A stretch of DNA of 64,000 nucleotides from positions 62,001 to 126,000 of the forward strand of contig JAPDFW010000053.1 in assembly GCA_028826165.1 (NCBI GenBank), written 5' to 3'. Every line of letters starts with the position of its first letter. Positions within the stretch are counted from its first letter, which is position 1. Under the pieces are notes generated by a model. That model did no database searches. It worked only from the letters and a program-made list of their open reading frames with translations, and was not told where the DNA came from. This stretch comes from Anaeramoeba ignava. Lineage: Eukaryota; Metamonada; Anaeramoebidae. This document shows positions 13,778 to 29,600 of the stretch, in pieces. The position numbers were made by a program, and so were the translations under genes.

Positions 13778-16717
13778 ATGATTCGAATTGGAATTGATGT
13801 TGGTTCAACAAATACAGATGCAGTTTTAGCAGTTGGAAGAGAAGTAAAGAGTTCACACAAAGAAACAACAACAAAACCAGTATCAATAGGAGTAATTAAA
13901 GGGATTGAAACTGTATTAAAAAAAGCAAAAAAAACACCCAAAGAAATTGAGGCAATTATGATAGGAACAACCCAATTTGTAAATGCTTTTATTGAGAAAA
14001 AACACTTGAAAAAAGTGGCAGTTTTAAGAATAAGTGGACCATCAACTCAATCCATAAAAGGATGTTCAAGTTGGCCACAAGATTTAGCAAATAAAGTCTG
14101 CGGTTTTTTTGATTTTTTGCCTGGCGGTTTTGAGTATAATGGGGAGTTGATTTCTAAATTTGATGAAGAAGAAATTAAAAAAGCTTGCGAAAAGATCAAA
14201 CACTTGAAAATTACTCAAGTCACTTTGACAGGTGTTTTTTCTCCTTTAAATCCTGAACATGAATTGAAAGCAAAACAAATTATTAAGAAGGAAATTCCTA
14301 GCTGTCAAGTTACTATGTCTCATAAATTGGGAAATATAGGAATTTTGGAAAGAGAAAATTCAGCCGTTATAAATTCTAGTTTGCAACCTTATGCCTCGCA
14401 AAATATCTCGCAAATTGAACAGATCTTGAGAGATTTTGGATTTATTTGCCCGCTTTATTTCACTCAAAATGATGGAACTTTAATGACTGTGAAAAAAGCA
14501 AAAAAATATCCTGTTTTGACTTTTTCTTCTGGACCTACAAACTCGATGAGAGGAGCTGCATTTCTTTCCAATATAAAAAACGCGATTGTGTGCGATATTG
14601 GAGGACTTTCTGCTGATATAGGGGTTCTTGTTTCTGGGTTTCCTCGAGAAACAGGATTGATTTCAAACTCAATCGCAGGAATTTCAACTTCTTTTCGTTT
14701 GCCTGATGTTTTATCAATTGGACTTGGAGGAGGAAGTAAAATCCGTTATGAAGAGAAAAATGGCAAAATAGAAAATGTAACGATCGGTCCAGATTCCCTA
14801 GGACATCTATTGGAGAAAAAGGGTATTGCTTTTGGAGGAGATGTTCTTTGTTTGAGTGATATTGCCATTTCCAAAAAAATTGCGAATTTTGGAAATTTCG
14901 AAAAGGTGTCTTCGCTTAATCCTGAGCTTATTGAGAAATGCTATTCCAAAATGTTTGAAATGCTTGAAACGGCAATTGATCAGATGAAGACATCCAATGA
15001 GCCTTTGCCTATTCTGCTTGTTGGTGGAGGAGCTGCACTTATTCCTGAAGATGCAGTAATTTTGGGTTCGAAATTGACTCGTCCAAAATATTTTGATGTT
15101 TGTAATGCGATTGGAGCTGTAAATGCGCAGATTGGTCATTCTATTGATCAAACCTGTACATTTAGCAATGAAGAAGACTCGCGAAATAAAGTCCTGAAAA
15201 AACTTGAAGAAGAAGCGAGAGAAAAAGTTATTTTGAATGGCGCAATAAAAGAAACTGTGAAAGTTGCTGATATTGAGGATATTCCATTGGCATATCTTCC
15301 TGGAAAATCTTCGAGAATCAAATTGAAAGTTGTTGGGGATCTTTTAATAGATCGAAAAGAATCAAAAGGAAATCAAAATGTAAATGAAAATGTAAATGAA
15401 AAAGAAAAAGAAAATGAACAAATTGAGGTTGAAAAGAGTTTTGAATCAATAACGATCCAAAAATTAGAGAATATTTTCAAAGAAGAACAAGAAATGGAAA
15501 AAGAACAAGAAATGGAAAACGAAATGGAGAAAGAAATACCAAAAGAGGAAGTTAAGGATCGAATACTAGTGGATAAAAATGGATATTGGATTCTTGAAGA
15601 GAAGGATATTCATTTCATTGCAACAGGAGCAGCCATTCTTGGAAGTGGAGGAGGAGGATCACCAAAAATCAACAGTATTCGAGCAATTGAGGTGATACGA
15701 AGTGGGAAACAAATTAAGATTAAATCACCCAAAGACATAGGAGATGATGAGAAGTATCTTATGGTTGCAGGATTAGGTTCTCCAGCAGTTGCGGTTGAGA
15801 AAATATTCAGCGGGGAAGAGACACAGACAAGTATTGAGGCGATGAAGAACGTATACAATCTGGATCATCTTGACGGATTGATACCAGCAGAAATTGGGGG
15901 GCTTAATTCATTAGAACCAATGATTGTGGGGGCAAGAATGGGACTTCCAACTTTGAGTTGTGATTCGATGTCGAGAGCATTTCCTCAATTGAATCAAGTG
16001 AGTTTTTTTATTTATGGACAGGATCCATTTCCATGTGCAATTTCGGATGAGAGGAAAAATTCTGTTATTGTGCATCATGCTCAGGATTCAAAATCTCTTG
16101 AAGGAATGATGAGATCTCTTGTTGCCTTTAATTTCGGTGCAATTGCAGGTGTTGCTTTGCCTGTTATTACCGGAGAAATGATTAAGAAATACGGTTTTCT
16201 CAACACTATTGATCAAGCCTGGCGAATTGGAAAGGTGATTCATCAGGCAAAATTGCAAAAGGTTGATCCTGTGAAGGCAATTTTCAATTCGGGACAAAAT
16301 GGAAAGGTTATTTTTGTTGGGAAAATCTTCGAAATTGAAAGAAGAACAACTACTGGTTTTGCAATCGGATCTGTTCGTGTTCAAGGGTTTGATTCTTTTG
16401 CCAATTCAGAATGTAAAGTTGATTTCCAGAACGAGAATTTGATTGCGAAAATTGATGGGAAAACTGTTGTTACTACTCCTGATATTATTGTTTTTGTTGA
16501 AACTCTAACTGCTCATCCAATTACAACTGAAGATCTTAGATATGGTCAAAGGGTTTCTGTTCTTGCTTTCCCTGCTCCTCCTTTACTTACTAATGAAAAG
16601 GCTTTGGCTCATGTTGGTCCAAAAGCTTTTGGTTTTAAAGATGAAGAATATAAACCTTTTGCTGATTATTCTGCTCCTTCTTCAGTTTTTGATACTGAAA
16701 AGATTGAAAAGATTTAA
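13778..16717 (+). CDS. hydantoinase/oxoprolinase-family + DUF917 fusion protein
   Basis: One intronless frame of 979 residues. The N-terminal half (about 1-500) is a hydantoinase/oxoprolinase-type ATPase-fold domain: G-I-D-V-G-S-T-N-T-D near the start, C-D-I-G-G-L-S-A-D-I near residue 270, and L-L-V-G-G-G-A-A near 415. After an Asn/Glu/Lys linker (about 530-605) comes a DUF917 (S-Me-THD) domain beginning I-A-T-G-A-A-I-L-G-S-G-G-G-G. Relatives hydrolyse or desulfurise cyclic amides such as hydantoins or thiohydantoins; the substrate here is unknown. Its base composition is visibly less AT-rich than neighbours, there are no introns, and both domains are mainly known from prokaryotes and some fungi, so an origin by transfer from bacteria is likely. 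The linker uses the host's low-complexity style, which suggests long residence. It lies tail-to-tail with FTCD. Confidence 0.85.
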   Translation: MIRIGIDVGSTNTDAVLAVGREVKSSHKETTTKPVSIGVIKGIETVLKKAKKTPKEIEAIMIGTTQFVNAFIEKKHLKKVAVLRISGPSTQSIKGCSSWPQDLANKVCGFFDFLPGGFEYNGELISKFDEEEIKKACEKIKHLKITQVTLTGVFSPLNPEHELKAKQIIKKEIPSCQVTMSHKLGNIGILERENSAVINSSLQPYASQNISQIEQILRDFGFICPLYFTQNDGTLMTVKKAKKYPVLTFSSGPTNSMRGAAFLSNIKNAIVCDIGGLSADIGVLVSGFPRETGLISNSIAGISTSFRLPDVLSIGLGGGSKIRYEEKNGKIENVTIGPDSLGHLLEKKGIAFGGDVLCLSDIAISKKIANFGNFEKVSSLNPELIEKCYSKMFEMLETAIDQMKTSNEPLPILLVGGGAALIPEDAVILGSKLTRPKYFDVCNAIGAVNAQIGHSIDQTCTFSNEEDSRNKVLKKLEEEAREKVILNGAIKETVKVADIEDIPLAYLPGKSSRIKLKVVGDLLIDRKESKGNQNVNENVNEKEKENEQIEVEKSFESITIQKLENIFKEEQEMEKEQEMENEMEKEIPKEEVKDRILVDKNGYWILEEKDIHFIATGAAILGSGGGGSPKINSIRAIEVIRSGKQIKIKSPKDIGDDEKYLMVAGLGSPAVAVEKIFSGEETQTSIEAMKNVYNLDHLDGLIPAEIGGLNSLEPMIVGARMGLPTLSCDSMSRAFPQLNQVSFFIYGQDPFPCAISDERKNSVIVHHAQDSKSLEGMMRSLVAFNFGAIAGVALPVITGEMIKKYGFLNTIDQAWRIGKVIHQAKLQKVDPVKAIFNSGQNGKVIFVGKIFEIERRTTTGFAIGSVRVQGFDSFANSECKVDFQNENLIAKIDGKTVVTTPDIIVFVETLTAHPITTEDLRYGQRVSVLAFPAPPLLTNEKALAHVGPKAFGFKDEEYKPFADYSAPSSVFDTEKIEKI

Positions 16718-16935
16718 ATAAATTTAGAAGAAATTTCAAACAAAATAAAAGGAATAAATTTTAAACAAAATAAAAGGAACATTTTTAAACAAAATAAAAG
16801 GAACAATTTTAAACAAATTAAAAGGAATAAATTTTAAACAAAATAAAAGGAAAAACTTTAAACAAAATAAAAGGAATAAATTTTAAACAAAATAAAAGGA
16901 ACAAATTTTAAACAAATTAAAAGGAAAAACTTTTT
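16718..16935. repeat. tandem 26-28-bp repeat, 3' of hydantoinase-like gene
   Basis: About seven copies of a unit reading TTTAAACAAAATAAAAGGAA, with small variants (GGAACA/GGAATA/GGAAAA), lie directly after the stop codon. Confidence 0.85.
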
Positions 16936-16964
16936 AATTTTAATTTGAATTTAATTTAAATTTA

Positions 16965-17340
16965 GTTTTAATTTTCTTTCTTTTCAAGTTTCATTTTTGA
17001 ATTGAATTTAATTTGAATTTAATTTAAATTTAATTTTAATTTTCTTTCTTCTCAAATTTCATTTTTTAATTTAATTTGATTTTAATTTAATTTTAATTTA
17101 ATTTTAATTTAATTTTAATTTTCTTTCTTCTCAAGTTTCATTTTTTAATTAATTTAAATTTAATTTAATTTTCTTTCTTCTCAAGTTTCATTTTTGAATT
17201 TAATTTTAAATTTAATTTTAATTTAATTTTAATTTTCTTTCTTCTCAAGTTTCATTTTTTAATTGATTTAAATTTAATTTAATTTGAATTTAATTTAATT
17301 TTCATTTTTTAATTTAATTTGAATTTAATTGATTTTAAAT
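16965..17340. repeat. degenerate copies of the FTCD C-terminal end
   Basis: Five or six units containing TTTTCTTTCTTCTCAAGTTT precede, on the plus strand, the real end of FTCD (17341-17365). Read on the minus strand each unit repeats the codons for K-L-E-K-K-E-N-stop, separated by ATTTAAATT-type filler. They lie in the 3' flank of FTCD and look like tandem duplications of the end of the gene. Confidence 0.75.
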
Positions 17341-21739
<4,399 letters not shown>

Positions 21740-21946
21740 TTAAAAATTGTTTTGTTAATAATTCCAAAAAAAATGGAAATGAAAAAAATGAAAACTCATC
21801 ATTTAAAAAAAAAATTTTTTTTTATTAATTTTTTTTTTTCTCCTTTTGTTTTTTGTTTTTCTCCTTTTGCTTTTAAAAGAAAAAAAATGTGGAATCTTTT
21901 ATTGAAATTTGGAAATGATTTTAAATTTTGTTTTGGAAATTGAACT
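21740..21946. promoter_or_regulatory. FTCD upstream region / KIFBP-like 3' flank
   Basis: Spacer between the FTCD start and the KIFBP-like stop (both genes on the minus strand). AAATGGAAATGAAAAAAATG (21772-21791; sense-strand CATTTTTTTCATTT) matches the motif before other starts. Confidence 0.35.
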
Positions 21947-23876
21947 TTAAAATAAACTTCGAAACTAAAATAAAATTAATAAATAAAAATTAATAAAATA
22001 AAAATTAATAAAATAAAAGTGGAACAAAATAATTTTTTATTATTTTTACCTTCGTTTTTAAATAAGGTATCATCTCAGTCGCAATTTCTTTTTCAGTCTG
22101 AAATTTTGTTGCTAGTTTTGGATGTTTATCTAAATAATCCAAAACCCATTGATAATTTTCAACTGCTGCAGTAATTTGAATTTTTGCTTTTTGTTGATTT
22201 TGTTCTCGAATTTGGGAAATAATTTTAGAAAGAAGTAGACGAATAGTAATATAATCACTAGCTTCCTCAAAAGAATTGAATGAAGGTTCTTTAATGATAG
22301 TTGGATCCCATTGGGAATTTTCTTTGATAATAAAATTTGGATTTTCAGCATTTTCTTTGTTAAAAAGAGCAAGAAAACAACTATAAAAATAACAGCATTG
22401 TTCAAGAATTTCATTTTGTTGAGAAACTTTGTGATTTGTTGTTTCTGCTTTATATTCAATAATAAGTTCAAAAATTTTCCCAATTTCAAGAATAATTTCT
22501 CTTTTTAATTCATTTTGTTTTAAATTTTGTAAATGAGGAAGAGTTTGGAATAAAATTGTTAATCTTCTTCGATTCATTGAATATATTCTTTTTTTGTCTT
22601 CTTCCCATGGAATCAATGTACTAAATAGTGCGCTTTCAAGTCTTTTGATTTCAATCCATTGATTTAAAAACCCTTTTTTTGATGTTAAAATTTTTTCAGA
22701 TTCTTCTAAATATTCTTTTCCTTTTTTAAAGAGTTTTTTGATTTGTTCATAGTTTGTAATTTGGGTTGATAATAAGGGATCTTGATTTTTTAATTTGAAT
22801 GATTGAAATGGGATAAATTTGATAGGATTTCTTGGAATTTGCAAAGGATTTTCTATGATTTTTTCATCTTCAATTTCTTTGATTTTTTCATCTTCAATTT
22901 CATTATTTTTTTCATCTTCAATTTCTTTGATTTTTTCATCTTCAATTTCATTATTTTTTTCATCTTCAATTTCATTATTTTTTTCATCTTCATTTTCATT
23001 ATTTTTTTCATCTTCATTTTCTTCAATTTCATACACTTTGTTATTCTTTCGCATTGCTGTCATTAATAATAATTGTTCATACAAACTCCCAAAATTAAAC
23101 AATAATAATCCCCAAACTGAATTTTCTTTCATATCAAAAAATTGAAGACTAATATTTTCTTTTTTTTGATCCAAATTTGAATCACTTTCAATTCCCTTTT
23201 CATTTGAAATCTCCAAAACATACTTTGTTGCAAGAAGAACAGCCTCTGCTGACTTCCATTGATGATTAAACAGATAAAATTGATAAAGATTTGTTGCATT
23301 TTCAGCCCATTTAAGAGGATCCACATTGAAAAATTTCCAATTTTCAATTTGTCTTTCAAGTGTTTTTGCCAAATAAAAAGAAGCAATTTCTTTCTGACCG
23401 ATTTTTTGGTAAACTTGAGCAAAATAAAACAAACTAAGATTATAAACATTTTCAACATGTTGTAGATATTTTGGTTCTTGATTTTCTGATGAATTTTTCT
23501 TATTTTCTAAATAGATTTCTTGACTTTTTTCAAGTGTTTTGATTGCATTTGGAATATCTCCACATTCTGCATATAAAACTCCTCTTTGATTATAAACTTC
23601 TTGCAATCGATAATTTCTTGGATAAAATTTCTCCATAACATCCTTTAAAAATTCTAATTCATTTGTGATTTTAAGTAGAAATTTTCCTGTTATTTTGATT
23701 TGTGGTTCTTGAAGACAATCTAATATTTTGTTATAAAGTTTTTCAATTTTTTCATGATAAATTTTTTCTGGTGAATTTTCTTCAAGTGAAAATATTTCTT
23801 TTCGGATATTTTTAACTTCTCTAAGTTTTAATTGAGGTTCTAAATCTTTTTTTTCAATTTCAATATTATTTTCCAT
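21947..23876 (-). CDS. KIFBP: KIF-binding protein (KBP) homologue
   Basis: Exon 22050-23876 plus a short last exon 21947-21964 give 614 residues, close to human KBP (621). The frame runs on past 22050 into non-conserved sequence, but a GTAAAA donor after K-T-K and an AG acceptor lead to F-R-S-L-F-stop, recalling the K-M-E-R-F-R end of KBP, so I prefer the spliced form. Recognisable parts: N-Q-R-G-V-L-Y-A-E-C-G-D with a TPR-like helix pair, Y-F-A-Q-V-Y-Q-K, T-L-E-R-Q-I-E-N, P-L-K-W-A-E-N-A-T-N-L-Y-Q-F-Y, and near the end N-Y-Q-W-V-L-D-Y-L-D-K-H-P-K. KBP is an all-helical TPR protein that binds kinesin motor domains and blocks microtubule binding. A Glu/Asp/Lys/Asn repeat (about residues 275-345) sits in a loop region. 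Start: first ATG after the T-tract/CAT motif. Confidence 0.82.
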
Positions 23877-23926
23877 TTTATTTTTTAAAAATGAAAAAAA
23901 ATGAAAAAAATTTTTTTTTTGAAAAT

Positions 23927-26542
23927 TTAATTTTGATTAATTTTATTTATAAATTCTTCAAAAATTAAAATCATTTTTTCTTCTATATTTTCAGGTAAAT
24001 TTTCTATTATTTTTTCCATTAATTCTTTTTCTTTTAAAAAAGGTTTCATTTCAATCTCAATTATTTTTGAAATTCCTTGATAAATTATTAAATTGTTTTC
24101 TTCATTTTCTATCAAATTATTTAAACAAATTAACCATTTTGAAAATGTTCCATTTTTTTGATTAAAAAATTCCAAAATTTTCTGAGGTTGAAAAATTCCA
24201 AGAATTGCAATTCCTTTTGAACAATTTTTTAATAACAGAGATTCAATTTCATCTTTTGAAACGAGAATTCGGAAAAAATTTTCTGAAATCAAATCAAAAA
24301 ATAAATTCGTTTTTTGGGAATAATATCCATTTACTAAAAAATTATTTAAAGCCCATATTGAATTATTACAAACAGAATCTAAAGTTGTTTCAAGATTCAA
24401 ATTGGTAATAAGAAAAGAAACAATTTGCTCTAATTGATCAATGAAAAAATCACTTGAAAAAGTTGCTATATTTCCTATTATTTGAGATACACTTTGTAAA
24501 ATGTCTGTTTGTTTTATTTTGAGTGAATTATAAATGGTTTTTTTAACTTCTTCTAAAACCTCGTAAATCAGCATTGGATTGTGTTCTAAAATCTCAGAAA
24601 TCAATTCAAAAGAAAATGATACTAAATAGTTTTCTTGAATTGATTCTGTTTTCTTTTGTTTTATATTTTCTGAAATTCCTTCAATTATGAAAATACATTT
24701 TTGAATAATAGAAATTGAAAGTGATTCGAAATCATATTTGAAATGTCTTGATATTGTATTTAAAGTTTCCAATATTAATTGCAAATCAAAATTATCCAAA
24801 TTTGAATTGATAAAATTTGTGTAAATGATTTGAACCAATTTGGAAAATTCATTTTTTTCACTAATTAAATCTAAAGTGTTTTCAATAAAACCATTAATTG
24901 AATCATATAAAACAAGCATTTCAGGAACATTTGAATATATACCAAAGCATTTTATGAACATTTGGATAATTTGTTCTTTTTGTTTTACATTGAAAATTGC
25001 AATCAAAAAATTAATGATTGAAATTAAGGTTGAGTGAGAAGCAATATGAATAGCAATTTGATTAGAATTATCAGCACAACAATCTAAAATAAATGGAAAA
25101 ATAACCGAATCAAAGAAATCTTTTGATTGATCAATAATTAAATCTGAATATTTCTCGATTATCCAGCAAATTGTTTTTTTGATAAATGGATTTTGAATTG
25201 TTGTTTGTTGAAAAAAATAGTTTTTAAGAATATAAATGAGATCAGAACTTATGCATTCTTTGCAATTTTCTGAGATGATTCCAAAAACAAACAAAGCTAC
25301 TTCTTGATATTTAATATTTCCACTCAAAATGCGTTCTGATAATAAATCTTCCAAATGAAGGAAAAGAGCTTTTCCAAAAATCCTGGATAGAGAATCTAAA
25401 GCTAATTGAGCAGTTTGTCTTGGAATAGATTCCATTTCGAAATCATCAATATTTTGATATGAAAAAATATCTTGATTTTCGATCATCATTTCATTTGAAT
25501 TTTCATTTGAATTTTCATTTAAATTTTGATTTTCTAATTTGAATAATATTGCTCTCACCAATTTTGGTAAATAAGGATCAAGCAATTCTTTTGCTTTTGT
25601 AATGTTGAAAAATATTGTCCAATATTCTAAACATATTATTGATATTTGATCACTTTCATTCACTGTATTTTCAATCATAAATTCTATTATTTGATTCATT
25701 TGTTTTTCTTGAGATTTAACAAAATTATCATTCAAACAAATTTGGAAAAACCAACAAACTTGATTTAAAAGTGAAATATCGTTTTTTTGAGAAAGTTTTA
25801 ACAATTCCTTTTGAAATAATTTTAGAAAAAAGAGAGAAAAATATTGATAGAAAATGAGATGGAATGATTTTGTAAATGGAATTCATACAATTATAAAACC
25901 TGAATCATTTATTATTAAATCTCCATTAAAAATTAATTGGTTGATTGAAGAAAGTGCATAAAATGAGTAAAGAATATCATCATTTTGGAAAAAAGAGGAT
26001 AATTTTTGTGATAGAAATTCAATTTGATTTTGATTCCAAAATTGATGATAACAATTATCTTGGCAAATATTCAAAATTGTTTGTAAAATTCCAAGATTTT
26101 TTGATGAAGGAAAAGAATCAAATTGAGAAAATAAAGAATTGAATAAAAATTCCACTTTATCATCTTTTTTTTTCAAATCAAATGCATAATTTCGAATAAA
26201 AGTAGAAATTATATTTGATGTTGTTCTTCTAATTTGATTATTTTCACTACTTAAACTTTGTAAAAGGTTTTCTTGAATTTGTTTAAAATTTTCTTCTTTT
26301 ATTTCTTCAATTTTATATTTATTTTTTAATGTAATTCCTGCAAGAATTCTTGTATTTAAATTATAATTATTTGAATTTAAAATTTTTGATAAATAAATTG
26401 GAAATTTTTTAAATTTTAAAATAAAAATTTCAAGTTTTTCCATTGATTTTTGATAAATATTTTCATTTTGATAATTAATTAAATTTGAAAGAATTAAAGA
26501 AATTTCTTTTTCTTCTAAAAAAGAAAAATTGAAAGAATTCAT
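23927..26542 (-). CDS. karyopherin-beta, transportin-like nuclear import receptor
   Basis: Two exons, 25889-26542 and 23927-25807, give 844 residues. The protein is built of HEAT-type helical repeats with no low-complexity insertion except a short Asn/Glu stretch in the middle. The N-terminus (E-K-L-E-I-F, F-P-I-Y-L-S-K-I-L, T-R-I-L-A-G-I-T-L-K-N-K) is the importin-beta N-terminal arrangement, and E-Y-W-T-I-F then L-L-D-P-Y-L-P-K-L-V and the R-Q-T-A-Q-L-A-L-D-S-L segment resemble transportin more than importin-beta 1. Transportins carry PY-NLS cargo such as RNA-binding proteins into the nucleus; cargo here is unknown. The acidic H8 loop of animal transportins is reduced to about 25 residues. 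It shares the window with an importin alpha. Confidence 0.78.
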
Positions 26543-26670
26543 TTCTAAACAAAAAAAAAAATGAAAAATAAAAATGAAAAATAAAAATTAAAAAAAAATT
26601 TATTTTCCTTTGTTAATTTTTTTTCTAATAAAATTAATTTTGTTTTTTTTTTTTGAAATGATTTGGTTTT
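26543..26670. promoter_or_regulatory. transportin-like gene upstream region
   Basis: Spacer of 128 bp. 26551-26584 holds two AAAATGAAAA units (sense TTTTCATTTT). The remainder is A/T-rich and may include the U2AF2 3' end. Confidence 0.4.
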
Positions 26671-29600
26671 TCATTTCTTTTTAGATTTTTGTTTTTGATC
26701 ACTAGAATAACTTGAAGTATTTTGTTTATTTTCATCATCACTAATATATTCATTATCACTTTCTTTATCACTTTCATTATTACTTTCTTTATCATTTTCT
26801 TTATCACTTTCTTTATCACTTTCTTTATCACTTTTGTCACTTTGACTTTTACTTTTACTTTTACTTTTACTTTTACTTTTACTTTTACTTTTACTTTTAC
26901 TTTTACTTTTACTTTTACTTTTACTTTTACTTTTACTTTTACTTTTACTTTTACTTTTACTTTTACTTTTACTTTCTTTATCATTTTCATTGTCACTTTG
27001 ACTTTTACTTTTACTTTTACTTTTACTTTTACTTTTACTTTTACTTTTACTTTCTTTTTCATTTTCATTATTGTTTTCATCATTTTCATCATTTTCATCA
27101 TTTTCTTTTTCATTTTCAATTTTAATTTCATCTTCAATTTCTTTTAATTCCATTTTATGAATTTCTTCATATTTATCTTCTAAAATCCTTGTTTCTCTTT
27201 TTGATCTTTCTTCATCATCTTCAAATGAATCACAATGTAAAATTGTAAGAAGTTGATCATAAATTTTTTCAGAAAAAAAACAAGTAGAACAAATTCTAGA
27301 ACAATATTTAAACTGAGAAAGAGCATTTTGTGCTTTTGTTGCTTCTTTTAACGAAGAAAAAAGAACATAAATTCTTCCAAAATGATTTGCTCTTTCTTCA
27401 TCAAGAGGATCAATTTCTTGATTTAGATTTTGATTTTGATTTTGGTTTTGATTTTGATTTTGATTTAGATTTTGATTTAGATTTTGATTTAGATTTTGAT
27501 TTAGATTTTGATTTTCAAATTCATTTTGATTTTCATCTTGATTTTCAAATTCATTTTGATTTTCAAATTCATTTTGATTTTGATTTTCATCTTGATTTTC
27601 ATTTTCATCTTCATCTTCAATTTCAATTCCATTCTCATCTTCATTTAAATTCTGAATTTGATTTTGAAGTTTATTTTGAATTTGATTTTGAATTTGATTT
27701 TGATTATCATTTGCATTTTTATTTTCATTATCATATTGATTAATAATTTCATTAAAATTCATTTGATCTTTCAATTCATAATGAAAATCTGAAGGATCAA
27801 GTTTAATAACAGAAATTCTTGGTTTGATTTCATTTTTTGGAGGTTTTGGAACTAACATTGAAACAACTTTGCCATAATTTTCACATTGATTTCTAATATC
27901 ATTAACAAATTCCAAATAGATTTTGTCTGAAAAGAAAAAATTTTTTGGAGCGATATTTAAAAGTAAAACAACTTTTGAAGGTGAAATTCCAGGAATTGAA
28001 AGTGGATTGTTAATGGAACTAACAATAGCAAGTGGAGTTGACATATTAAGGATATTTTCAAGTGATAAATTGTCTAAAATAATTGGACTTAAAATTGATT
28101 TTGTTTTTAATGAACTATATTTTGTTTCTGATCCTGATAATGCTAATTGTTGTGCAATTTTTTGTGCTTCAATTATTTCTTGTGATATCGTAACTTGTGG
28201 TGGTGTTGTTGTTGTTGTTGTTAATTGTGGTTGTGTAATTGATACTTGTTGTTGTTGTTGTAATTGTTCATGAATTTGTTGTATTTGTTGTTGAATTTGA
28301 AGAGTATTTTGTTCAGGAATCATATCAGGTTTCTAAATTTATTTTTGAATTTATTTTTGAATTTATTTTGAATTAATTTTATTTTTGATTTAAATTTATA
28401 ATTAAATTTTATTTTGATTTAAATTTATTTTTATTTTTGATTTAAATTTTATTTTTATTTAAATTTATTTTGATTTAAATTTATTTTTGAATTTATTTTT
28501 ATTTTTGAATTAAATTTATTTTTGATTTGAATTTATTTTTGAATTAAATTTTGATTTAAATTTATTTTGATTTAAATTTTATTTTGAATTAAATTTATTT
28601 TTGATTTAAATTTATTTTGATTTAAATTTATTTTGATTTAAATTTATTTTTGATTTAAATTTATTTTTAATTAAATTTATTTTGAATTAAATTTATTTTT
28701 GATTTAAATTTATTTTTGATTTAAATTTATTTTGATTTAAATTTATTTTTAATTAAATTTATTTTTGATTTAAATTTATTTTGATTTAAATTATTTTTGA
28801 TTTAAATTTATTTTTGATTTAAATTTTGATTTAAATTTTATTTTGAATTAAATTAATTTTGAATTAAATTTATTTTGAATTAAATTTATTTTGATTTATT
28901 TTTATTTTTGATTTATTTTTATTTTTGAATTAAATTTATTTTTGATTTAAATTTATTTTGATTTAAATTATTTTTAATTAAATTTATTTTTGATTTAAAT
29001 TAATTTTGATTTAAATTTTATTTTGATTTAAATTTACTTGTTTTGCTCCTAGATATGCTCGTTGAACTTTTAAAACTTTATCTCCAAAAGCACATCCATT
29101 TAATTTTTGACAAACAAGATCAGTTACTGAAGTGTTTATATATTCAAAAAAACCAAAACCTCGAGAAAGTCCTGTTTGATGATCTTTAACAAGAGAAAAA
29201 CTTTTTAATTCTCCAAATTGTTGAAGCATTTTTTTCACTTCTTCTTCTCCTAATTGTGGTGGTAATCCTCCAATAAAAATGTTATCTTCAGATGTATTAT
29301 TTCCTATTAAACTTGGATCAATTCCTTTTTAATTTTTGATATTAATTTTTATTTTAATTTTAATTTTAATTTTAATTTTAATATTAATTTTAATTATAAT
29401 TTTAATTTTAATTTTAATTTTAATTTTAATTTTAATTTTAATATTAATTTTAATATTAATTTTAATTTTAATTTTAATTTTAATTTTAATTTTAATTTTA
29501 ATTTTAATATTAATTTTAATATTAATTTTAATTTTAAATTTAATTTTAATTTTAATATTAATTTTGATTTTAATTTTAATTTTAATATTAATATTATTTT

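Noticed and set aside
22005-22049. Read-through C-terminus of the KIFBP-like protein (V-K-I-I-K-N-Y-F)
   Set aside because: A GTAAAA donor and AG acceptor yield F-R-S-L-F-stop, closer to the family's end; the read-through lies in intron-like sequence.
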